A stretch of DNA of 64,000 nt, taken from contig JALBYC010000026.1 in assembly GCA_023212645.1 (NCBI GenBank), positions 100,424-164,423 of the forward strand, written 5' to 3'. Positions 32,901-39,541 of the stretch are shown piece after piece. The position numbers were made by a program, and so were the translations under genes. The notes under the pieces were generated by a model, which was not told the DNA's origin, ran no database searches, and worked only from the letters and a program-made list of their open reading frames with translations. Numbering within the stretch: the first letter of the stretch is position 1; each line of letters opens with the position of its first letter. This DNA is from Farysia itapuensis. Taxonomy: Eukaryota; Basidiomycota; Ustilaginomycetes; Ustilaginales; Ustilaginaceae.

Positions 32901-33553
32901 CCAGCAGGCACCTCCAAAATGTTAGTAAGCTCGTCTGTGGTGATGACCTCTTTGAGCAGATCATTAAGCTTGACTGCATGTGGTGATGCGACGAGTGTGA
33001 GGACAGCGTAGATCTCGGGCCGCGAGAGTCGCTTGAGCGGTGTTCCAGGTGCTTGCTTTGCCTTGTTGAGCACCTCAAGCGCTACTTGCTCCTCGCATGA
33101 GTCGAGGTATGCGTAGAAAGCGTCGACCTTGTCTTGCGTAAAGGAGCTCAGATATACGTTACGAAGCTGATCTTTGGCTCGCAGAAAGCCTTTGTAGCAC
33201 TCGATACAGTTCGAGTAGATAGCCTTGAGTATTCTCGACCTCCAGAACTCGACCTGGTCTTTGGTGCGAAAGCTGAGGACACGAAGCATGCAGCTTTCCA
33301 GTTCAAAGTCACATGGTCGGCCCACGGAGCAATAGATGTGGCTCTGTTTTCCATTGCCTGAGCTGACAAAGTTGGTAGCCGTGGCGAGCAATTCGGAGAA
33401 CAGCGCGACATTATGTTGATCCTGTCGTATCCTTTCGAGCTTTGTTCGGATATCATCTGGTAAAGACGGCGTTGTAGACAGTAGGGAGTGCTGACGCTGC
33501 GTCGAGGTCGAGGTGCCGTCCGCCGTGCTGGACTGGGATGGTATCATTGTCAT
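26960..33553 (-). CDS. SEN1: Sen1-type superfamily 1 RNA/DNA helicase
   Basis: Large nuclear helicase of 2197 residues (yeast Sen1 is 2231) that terminates non-coding RNA transcription and resolves R-loops. The N-terminal 1100 residues form the alpha-helical SEN1_N region, followed by a low-complexity Ser/Asp linker. The C-terminal SF1B helicase core holds Walker A QGPPGTGKTKTI (about 1470), the Walker B/DEAA box VIDEAAQAVE (about 1690), MVGDPNQLPPTV, LSIQYRMHPEI, DGFQGQEKDIIILSCVR and VAVTRAKSNLFIIG. The tail (about 2000-2197) is Lys/Pro/Ser-rich and ends in KKRK, fitting a nuclear signal. Single exon, convergent with VMA6. Confidence 0.95.
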   Translation of the reverse strand: MTMIPSQSSTADGTSTSTQRQHSLLSTTPSLPDDIRTKLERIRQDQHNVALFSELLATATNFVSSGNGKQSHIYCSVGRPCDFELESCMLRVLSFRTKDQVEFWRSRILKAIYSNCIECYKGFLRAKDQLRNVYLSSFTQDKVDAFYAYLDSCEEQVALEVLNKAKQAPGTPLKRLSRPEIYAVLTLVASPHAVKLNDLLKEVITTDELTNILEVPAGLLTLCTDQNATMRTFAARQMLLLKPLPLDPPPPSVILSAIKHAARRYSQEGTTADWSLLSIMLNAAPMAAPSLTSSILSHVHDRHDRFADVLKAYATLLRLRGPAVWLDSADEDQEYATVILSGILDNPFFTKPLFESAQTVNNQRERGLFFGWMRPHLNSLKSHGGKQFSEAIKRIANFLFERMQQGHVPNECRAVALTEGVDLVLNHADEVNSRQVVDLYASSIANMALSNESKADLNTKKAAQQLISQAFERDSRNLATATLQLSNISSRNHAKLKAANRNRKTTGQVPPASVYEKAATDSYPVVEICSVLWSETYSVTAASSSKDGIAILLGALANVTVYTPPSIATHAMKKSTSVDNTTYETYLSKVRQSINSVAKAFSSMRSDFLETLTDFGELAREGEVQDLCTANTYSLLLLNLCPEPDIYKPAQNLLRVAFLSVETRSDCFRILFQLNSAFALRALNDYLRMFVNAANNLVEANDLAKWMVRSFADIVNVLAGSTDGILRPGTSWSLIEDASNLQNVALKAPTIWRLMCQSVAAIFKRTPAWSTLLAREELVAWFRDVTMFASEMVDALPIFCHLIRRAAEAPANRNGKQKETDDRDLADEEAMVQALALPLEDATSWLRMNDEDILRETQLFILKALDQFGSDYELPMQAKNKMLQFINEQLNIEDANVRHTLLSIAELEDLKIRLDTDPGIIVISDEEGDSGSSASDVKTSHMQVSNAPAQSIGEDRLSVDKPKARTGGATSYFTDNEDRSHWWTGVGRVGLTSSQEKQRKKMKQAKLNFSKVDPADIIDIDGDSETGRSRDPIRLDFTRPKARPAMPTAPINAYKGASSRLAGSSVSSSARNTSSTGKMAQLRQELGSSRAWKPQNTNASDARWGRNHEDEVVVKPPAAVSSVTGTLINKMPPPTTEAAKAAARRAGAVQSDNTSSSSSSDSDSSDVGTEAKGLAALRAQTDRPRTIKIAQPQRRQIKVMEDPHLARARKERADAERKRMLRSSPDYAALHRSILAWNYFHDGDRPPPMEGKEPDYRRVQPLFNNATEYGSVFGPLLLLECWSQFQSAREEAETSNEPSIPLEVAGRLTVDHFVDVNITIAPDFLPPLFNIGETDIVRLKERGSAAPGRKPRTLLAKVEAFKRHPQGHQATLRCCLTEDRQGASTALVNRSKWELKKLFSLTTIHREFAALMAAPYFDLFAEISKARVAPKATLSPDELRRAMTGYQVNEPQARAILGSLATEGFSLIQGPPGTGKTKTICALIGAFVSNRKGPSTTVQAGTVIGKLNATKKILLCAPSNAAIDEVAKRAKSGMRLLDGKMFYPKVVRVGRDDSINVTVKDISLEQLIEQRLSAGSTANGGESTTTDPGVLHAEIHSLKKQREDKVKELSQSRGNSALAKQLEAEIRSLSAKRLAVMSRLDEAKDKAQSAYRQREADRRRARTEILGDADVICTTLSGAGHEMLSSLAFDFETVVIDEAAQAVELSTIIPLRYGCKQCIMVGDPNQLPPTVLSQQADRLGYSQSLFVRMFERSPSAVHLLSIQYRMHPEIALFPSQTFYEGKLQNGPNMAELTKQPWHQFDLMRPFKFFSTKAPESPGRLHSIINKEEANIALALYERLRVDYPAVDFDYRIGVVTMYKAQVFELRRTFQNRYGHDIAQRIDFNTVDGFQGQEKDIIILSCVRSSVEPRSIGFLSDRRRLNVAVTRAKSNLFIIGNAEHLKRSDSLWNTLVTTAEKCGALQATTVALLQKGLKTSARDQAFVKREKQENVSPTAVVKKAVTPKISTTPKPEPLPPRKVSGSMPSPQTPVSMSTNKSKPLASPRHGETGPLEPKRKSLGMDDEPISRKKTKADSASDDFVIVEGAQTSAGQPSRPLSKSKPQVQPMKAPRLSNGAAKQSPGGSKPAHAQPHSKTDPVGSLSVGVLKRPPTPTRASTAALQASNSAAHADSSHLKQRRAVSPSKPSSAALDALFVKKRK

Positions 33554-34025
33554 GTGGCATTGTCGAGCAGCACGACTTGATTCTTGCGCGACAGCTCAAC
33601 CACGCCTTTGATGGTCAAAGAGGTGGTCTCCTCGACTCGCTTTACGGGCAACGACTACGGTAAAGCAGTCTCGGAACGCGGCATGTGCCAGTCACAAGTC
33701 ACAGTCACAGAGTGTCCAACCAGGTGAAAGCTAGCCAAAGAACAAAAAAAAAGGTATCTTGAATGTTAGATGTGAACAAACAGATCTGAACATGAAAATT
33801 GAGATCTCCCCGATCTGCAGGCAAGAAGATCGTGATTGATTCTATGCACCGAGCTTCTGTCAGAAGTCAAAACGCATGCTCTCCTGGTCACTACCAAGCA
33901 TCTCACCACTTCCCGTTATGTCTCCCTCATAGGGCGAACGGTGCCCTCGCACCTCGCAATACTGGAGCATGCGGCGCGGAAATGTCTGAGACATGCTCTT
34001 GGTCTTCAACTGATCAAGAGTCTGA
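33554..34025. other. SEN1 upstream region grading into retroelement debris
   Basis: No supported gene. The first 200 bp should hold the SEN1 promoter. Frames from 33799 onward are short and mutually overlapping. An extension of the gypsy fragment may be present here but is too decayed to recognise. Confidence 0.35.
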
Positions 34026-34251
34026 CGCATCACTACGACGGCTAACGAGAAACGTCCACAGACATTCACCAGACTCGACCTTCGTGGTGCGTACAATCCT
34101 GTGCGTATCAAAGAAGCAGACGAGTGGAAAGGCTTTCGTACATGGTACGGTCAGTTCGAATGTCGAATGATGCCTTTTGGTCTTACCAACGCTCCAGCAA
34201 CGTTCCAAGACCTCATCAAGGGCTTCCACGTAGCAGAATCGTCATGGTAAG
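34026..34251 (+). mobile_element. Relic of a Ty3/gypsy LTR-retrotransposon reverse transcriptase
   Basis: An open stretch between a TGA at 34023 and a TAA at 34249 encodes the core of a gypsy-type [22 protein letters not shown] (motif A, with its Asp) followed by [20 protein letters not shown] (motif B). One or two residues appear lost in the EWK..FRT block. The catalytic YxDD motif, protease, RNase H, integrase and LTRs are absent, so this is a dead fragment of about 75 codons. Confidence 0.8.
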
Positions 34252-34404
34252 CTAATTCTTCCTTTCTCTGCTTGCCTCACGCCTCCGCCGCGGTGCTGCT
34301 GATTGCGTTTAAGCTTCTTTGTGTGGCTGTTCTTCCGGCCTCTTTCTCTCTTCTGTGCCAGTTGCCTGGCGCTCGCTGTCACAGTGTCTCGTGCGACATT
34401 GGCG

Positions 34405-34468
34405 GGGACTTATAATCCGATGATTCTTGCCATTCAGGGACTTGTAAACCGATGATACTTGCCATTCA
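34405..34468 (+). repeat. Two-copy 32-bp tandem repeat beside the LINE relic
   Basis: Copies 34405-34436 and 34437-34468 both run from GGGACTT to TGCCATTCA and differ at only a few positions (for example TATAATCC against GTAAACC). The repeat lies at the 5' edge of the LINE fragment and may be part of the element or mark a duplication at its insertion. Confidence 0.7.
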
Positions 34469-34856
34469 GCTCCCTGTGTTTCTCCTGGAAGAAGCAATTG
34501 CTGGGTCGAACGCCAGCAATGTAACTCATATAGCTTCACTAGATCTGGCCAATGCATTCAATTCTATTGATCGCTGCGCTATTGCTGGCTCTGTTGCTCG
34601 ATACGCTCCTGGCCTCTACCGGGCCACGTCATGGGCGTACAACGATCCGTCCCTACTGGTGACACCGGGCGGAGCTACGCTGGCTTCTTCGGAAGGAGTT
34701 CGACAAGGCGATCCTCTTGGCCCGCTTCTTTTCTCGCTGGCCTTTCGGCCCATACTCGACCGCCTCAAGGCCGCATTACCTCGCGCTACCATTGTAGCAT
34801 ACTTGGACGACGTCTACCTTTTGGGCCGGGGTGTAGAACCTGCTTCCTGGATCTAA
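34452..34856 (+). mobile_element. Relic of a non-LTR (LINE) retrotransposon reverse transcriptase
   Basis: An open frame of about 134 codons carries three RT motifs in order: ASLDLANAFNSIDR (motif A), GVRQGDPLGPLLFSLAF (motif B) and IVAYLDDVYLLGRG (motif C with the catalytic YLDD). The endonuclease, thumb and C-terminal domains are missing and the frame ends right after motif C. The element belongs to a different class from the gypsy relic only 200 bp upstream. Confidence 0.82.
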
Positions 34857-35673
34857 ACACTATCTGATGGACGCGAAGTATAGCGATGGAAGCTTCCAAC
34901 GAACATCCATTGCATGCATAATGGGCATTCGTGTGCCCGCGCAGGCGGCCGACCCGTAAAGACCTCAACGGGATATAGTATATACACGTATGTACATTTA
35001 TCCTAGTTACGCTCTTCTCGTATCTATCGAAGATCTTTTCCTTCTTTTGTTGTCTGTGTCCGGGTGCTTCTATCTGCTCACCCCATCGTCCTCACATCAG
35101 GTCGGCTGAGCTATTTGATCCCTTTTCGTTCCCCGTGCCGGACTCCCCGCAACGCCATCAGGGAGTCATGCTCCTAATGGCCCACTCAGAGATCAACTGG
35201 AGTCTGCTGACATGCTCCGCCAATGTCATTCCGAAAGGTGTGCTGTGCATACCCTCAGGCTCTGCTTGATCATCATTGCAATCAACTGTTTCCTTGTCTG
35301 ACCCCGTGACACCAAGCAATATAGTTGCTCATTCAACTGCTTCGCAAGACCCGAGCGAGCTTGATGCGGGGAAGACATGAGCGATTCAGAAGCTGGTTTA
35401 GACATGCTTCTAGTCAAAAGGTTTTCCGGCCGCACGATCCAAGAATTCAAAAATGCATATATGTTTGTGTGGTGTCATGTGGGTGCGGTCTGTCAACACG
35501 TGTGTTGTTACGCGTGAATTTGTGTTGGTGTTGAAAAATGCGTTTTCGGGTCTGGGCCTTGGCAGGGCGCGCCCCCTGTCTGAGAAAGAGATGCACTGTG
35601 CAACAAACAAAAGTGTCTTCCCCCTATCACCTCTACGCACTTCATCCCTTGCGTCTCTCTCTTTCTCTTCTCG
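34857..35673. other. Spacer with possible element debris and the NDR-kinase promoter
   Basis: No gene is supported. The left part (to about 34990) may be LINE 3' debris. The right 100 bp before the kinase start are strongly CT-rich (TCTCTCTCTTTCTCTTCTCG), typical of a fungal core promoter or 5' UTR. Confidence 0.4.
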
Positions 35674-38600
35674 ATGGCTGCCGTGTATACTTCCAAGCCA
35701 CAGGGTGGACGGCCGATGCCATCGTCCTCCTCGTCGGGTGGTGGTGTCGTTCCGGGCGCATACGGCGGCGTCGGTCCGACTTTCGGCTCAAACAAAGAGG
35801 CAGCATGGTACGAACACGAGGAGCGGATGCGACCCTCTTACATTCAACCTACACCTCCTGCCGTGGCGCAGTACAATCAACGCTACTCGCTGCAGCAACC
35901 TGTTCCGCAGCGTGCTGGTCCAACCTATGCCCAGCAATCGTCTGCTCCGCCCATGCAACCACAGCCACGATATCAGCAACCACAAATGCAGTATCCATCT
36001 CAACCCCAGTACATGCAGCCACATCCGCAATATCAGCAGCAGCGGGGACCACAGACTAGGCCTTTCACTCGACCGCCTCCGTCGCCCTCGACACGATATC
36101 CTGCTGGTCCTACCGCTTCTACGCCTTCCCGCTTCGCCGGTGGACAGGCCTATCAGGACCCGAACGACATGCCCAGATCGACAGTGACTGGCAGTGCGTT
36201 CATGCACAAAGGATTCTGGGACATCATGTCGCTTGCCAACAACCAGGGCCCCCCACCGCCGAATCGCCTCGCCCCGCCTCGAGCAGCCCAACCGCCGTCA
36301 TCCCCCGGCAAACTGCGAGCGACGCTGAGCAAAGCAACCGATGTGCTGCGAAGGAACAGCGGAGAAGCTTTTCTAGCTGGTCCGGAGTACACAGCAGCTT
36401 TGTCACCGCAGGGTGCTCCTTCGCCGCGCAGCCGCTCACCTAACAAGGACTCAATCGCACTGCCGGGCGCGTTCCCACGTCCTTCCTTTGCCGCCCCATC
36501 TGGCCACTCCGCAAGCCCTTCTGGTCTCAGTGCCGCGGTCAACTATCTCACACCGGCCATCCTCGGTCCGCGCGCGCAGAAGAAGCGTATCAGCGTCGAC
36601 ATGGTCAGTGCTCCCAAGCACACCACTTTCGTCCACGCCGCCCATGCCAGTGACGCTGAGCAGGCTGAGGAGATCTTGCTTCGGTGGGGTCGAGACGGTG
36701 TGGGCAAGGTAGCTGATCCAAACTGGGTCGAGCCGATCAAAGAGGCTCTTCGCATGCAGGCTGCGCGCAACCAGGCCGAAGCCATCGCCCAAGTGCAGGC
36801 CGCCATGCACCAAGACAGTCTCATCTCTGAACACCAGCGCCCACTGCAGATCGTCAATGGTGCACCCAGTCAGATCTCAATGCTGACCACCACGACTGCC
36901 ACAGCAGGGCACAGCGTACTTTCTGGCAACACGGTGCAAAGCTATGACAGCACTGGCCGAGTCTCGCCCCGAGCCGTATTTAGTGGCATTGCAGAAGAGG
37001 GAGGTGCGCACGATGCCCAGCTAGCCGCTGCACTCCACACACAAATGCGTGTTGGCTCTCCCACTAAGCAGGCCTTCAAGCCGCCTACATTGCGAACCAA
37101 CACCGCAGGCACAACACTCCTCAACCCATGGCCGTCGAGCCCTAACGATGCAGCGCAGACGCCACCGGACTACTTGGCCTACCGACAACCGTCGTCGACA
37201 ATTGGTGCAGACCGCAACAGCCGCAATATTGACGGCCTACCGTCCGGTACGCCCAGCACCATTGATGCCATGTTTGAAGGTGGTGCTGCGGCGCCATTCG
37301 AGGACAGACGCGGCTCGATGGTCTTGGTCGATGAGCTGCGGTCTATCGACGCAGCTGGCATGACTTTGCTCGGCAACTCACAAGCTGCCGTGGTCCATCC
37401 TTCTCTCGAAACAGTAGAAAAGAGTGTAGCTGCCAAGATCTACTTCGAGAATTTATACTACGGCATTCTCAAGAGGCCAAAGGCGCGAGATACACGACGT
37501 GCTGGTCTCGAGGCCGAGCTTGGCGCGCTGCGCATCTCTGACAACAGTAAGGAGCAAATCCGCCAGGCGTGGATTGCCAACGAGACGGCGTACTTGCGCG
37601 ATCTGCGCGCACGCGTCAATGTCAACTCGTTCCTCAAGCTCAAAACGATTGGCCATGGTGCATTTGGTGTCGTAGCTCTCTGCAAGGAGCGTCAATCGGG
37701 ACAGCTGTACGCCATGAAGCAGCTTCGCAAGGCGGATATGCTCCGCAAGGGTCAAGAAGGACACGTGCGTGCCGAGCGCGATTTGATGACCGCAGCCTCG
37801 GCCAGTGCTTCGGCACGCTGGATCGTCAAGCTGGTCTACTCATTCCAGGATGTCGATCATCTTTACCTCATCATGGAGTTCATGGGCGGCGGCGATTTGC
37901 TCAACTTGCTCATTGAAAAGGATATCTTTGAGGAAGACTTTGCACGCTTTTACGTCGCTGAGATGATCTTGGCCATTCACGAGGCACATTCGTTTGGTTA
38001 CATCCACCGCGACATCAAGCCAGACAACTTTCTGTACTCCTCTGATGGTCACATTAAGCTGGCCGACTTTGGGCTTTGTCAGTCGTTCCACTGGGCTCAT
38101 GATGGCGCGTACTACGATCAACAGCGTAAGAACCTGCTTAAGAAGCATGGCATCGACCTCGAAGACTCTCACTCTGCAGCTGGAATGCGGCGCCAAGCAC
38201 AAGCTCCGGCTGGTGTGCGTGCCGGTCCCAACGGCGGTGGGCCTGGGTTGTCGGATAAGGAGCTGAGCGACATTATGTCGGACCGTAATCCGGATGGCAC
38301 CCCCATGACGCATGTCCTCACCTGGCGCGAGAAGAACAAGAAGAAGATTGCATACTCGGTCGTTGGTACCAACAATTACATGGCGCCCGAAGTGCTGCGC
38401 GGCTTGGGCTACGATCAGGCTTGCGACTGGTGGTCTTTGGGCGTGATCGTATTCGAGATGCTGTTTGGCTACCCGCCCTTCGTGTCCAAGTCGCGCAACT
38501 TGACACGACAAAAGATCCTGAACTGGAAGCAAACCCTGCGATATCCTCCCAAGCCAAAGGTGTCGCGCGAAGCACAAGATTTCATCAATCGACTCGTGTG

Positions 38601-39153
38601 CGAGCGCGAGGACCGAATGGGTAGTGCATCCTCAGCATCTGTCAGTCGACCCAACAGTTATCTGCAGAGCGCCCGTCGCTCTGGCTTTCTCAATCAGACG
38701 CAAAATGGCGGTGTGACTGGAAGCAGTGGACTGCAAGATGGCGTCGAAGACCTCATGTCGCATCCATGGTTCCGAGGAATCGACTGGAACAACCTGCACA
38801 AAACCAGACCACCATACCAGCCCGCCCTCAGCCACGCCGGAGACACGAAGCACTTTGAAGATGACATTGCCGACGAGCCTCTACCAGCGCCCGGAGCTGC
38901 CGAGAACCCGAATGCTGAAGTGGCACGGGATCCCATGCTCCGGGACAAGCAGCAGGGACCCAAGCTTCTCGAGATGCGCAAGCAACTGGCATTCGTAGGC
39001 TACACGTTCAAGAGTCCAAAAGCGTTTGACCCGCGCACGCAGCTCGAGGACGAACGCAACATCATTGCTGCTGAAAAGGCGGCTGGCATGACCCGCGGCC
39101 GACCGAGTGAAATCAGCGTAACGGGCAGTCGCATTCGAAGCATGTCTATGTAA
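35674..39153 (+). CDS. NDR/LATS-family AGC serine/threonine protein kinase
   Basis: 1159 residues in one exon. The N-terminal 620 residues are Pro/Gln/Ser-rich and disordered, followed by an NDR-like coiled region (about 590-640, LEAELGALRISDNSKEQIRQ) where Mob co-activators bind. In the kinase domain I see GHGAFGVV, Lys682 (YAMKQL), HRDIKPDN with Asp780, DFG with Asp798, a long insert before the activation segment (about 810-890, hallmark of NDR kinases), then AYSVVGTNNYMAPEVL and a hydrophobic motif near LAFVGYTFKSP. The activation-loop GTNNYMAPE differs from the GTPDYIAPE of Cbk1/Orb6, so it may be the third, less studied fungal NDR class rather than the Ukc1/Cbk1 or Dbf2/Sid2 orthologue. 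Likely role in polarity, septation or growth signalling; the orthologue is not settled. Confidence 0.85.
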   Translation: MAAVYTSKPQGGRPMPSSSSSGGGVVPGAYGGVGPTFGSNKEAAWYEHEERMRPSYIQPTPPAVAQYNQRYSLQQPVPQRAGPTYAQQSSAPPMQPQPRYQQPQMQYPSQPQYMQPHPQYQQQRGPQTRPFTRPPPSPSTRYPAGPTASTPSRFAGGQAYQDPNDMPRSTVTGSAFMHKGFWDIMSLANNQGPPPPNRLAPPRAAQPPSSPGKLRATLSKATDVLRRNSGEAFLAGPEYTAALSPQGAPSPRSRSPNKDSIALPGAFPRPSFAAPSGHSASPSGLSAAVNYLTPAILGPRAQKKRISVDMVSAPKHTTFVHAAHASDAEQAEEILLRWGRDGVGKVADPNWVEPIKEALRMQAARNQAEAIAQVQAAMHQDSLISEHQRPLQIVNGAPSQISMLTTTTATAGHSVLSGNTVQSYDSTGRVSPRAVFSGIAEEGGAHDAQLAAALHTQMRVGSPTKQAFKPPTLRTNTAGTTLLNPWPSSPNDAAQTPPDYLAYRQPSSTIGADRNSRNIDGLPSGTPSTIDAMFEGGAAAPFEDRRGSMVLVDELRSIDAAGMTLLGNSQAAVVHPSLETVEKSVAAKIYFENLYYGILKRPKARDTRRAGLEAELGALRISDNSKEQIRQAWIANETAYLRDLRARVNVNSFLKLKTIGHGAFGVVALCKERQSGQLYAMKQLRKADMLRKGQEGHVRAERDLMTAASASASARWIVKLVYSFQDVDHLYLIMEFMGGGDLLNLLIEKDIFEEDFARFYVAEMILAIHEAHSFGYIHRDIKPDNFLYSSDGHIKLADFGLCQSFHWAHDGAYYDQQRKNLLKKHGIDLEDSHSAAGMRRQAQAPAGVRAGPNGGGPGLSDKELSDIMSDRNPDGTPMTHVLTWREKNKKKIAYSVVGTNNYMAPEVLRGLGYDQACDWWSLGVIVFEMLFGYPPFVSKSRNLTRQKILNWKQTLRYPPKPKVSREAQDFINRLVCEREDRMGSASSASVSRPNSYLQSARRSGFLNQTQNGGVTGSSGLQDGVEDLMSHPWFRGIDWNNLHKTRPPYQPALSHAGDTKHFEDDIADEPLPAPGAAENPNAEVARDPMLRDKQQGPKLLEMRKQLAFVGYTFKSPKAFDPRTQLEDERNIIAAEKAAGMTRGRPSEISVTGSRIRSMSM

Positions 39154-39541
39154 ATACCCCGCCCGCATACCTCAACATACACGATACTTTGATTCCAGCT
39201 GCTCACTCCCGCCAATGTCCGTGGAAGTGCGCCCGGTCCAGGCAGAAAATTTTGTGAACAAACGTGCACCCGCTTTTGAAATGAGGTTTCTAAACTCGTT
39301 AATTTCCTGTACAATTCGATGTATTGACACGTCGAAGCCGTTTTGAAGTACTTCCTGCTGACATCAGGGCTTGTCCGCTTTTTAGGGTACTATGCCAGTC
39401 AAAAGCTTGCAGAGGCTGTCTGGGAACGATCGGAGCGCTGGAGGGAGAGTGGAGAGCGTGTCCAACCCCACCAACTTTACTGCGCTCTTCCCAATCCGAC
39501 CAACCCACTCTTCCTTCACCTCATTCCCGTCCTTTATCAAC
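39154..39541. other. Spacer upstream of the cysteine synthase-rhodanese gene
   Basis: Nothing recognisable on either strand. The cysteine synthase frame is open back to an ATG at 39392, which would add 50 residues (see the CDS entry). The final 60 bp before 39542 are CT-rich. Confidence 0.4.

Noticed and set aside
34014..34229. Minus-strand frame over the gypsy fragment
   Set aside because: The plus strand carries recognisable RT motifs A and B at the same place, so the minus frame is a shadow.
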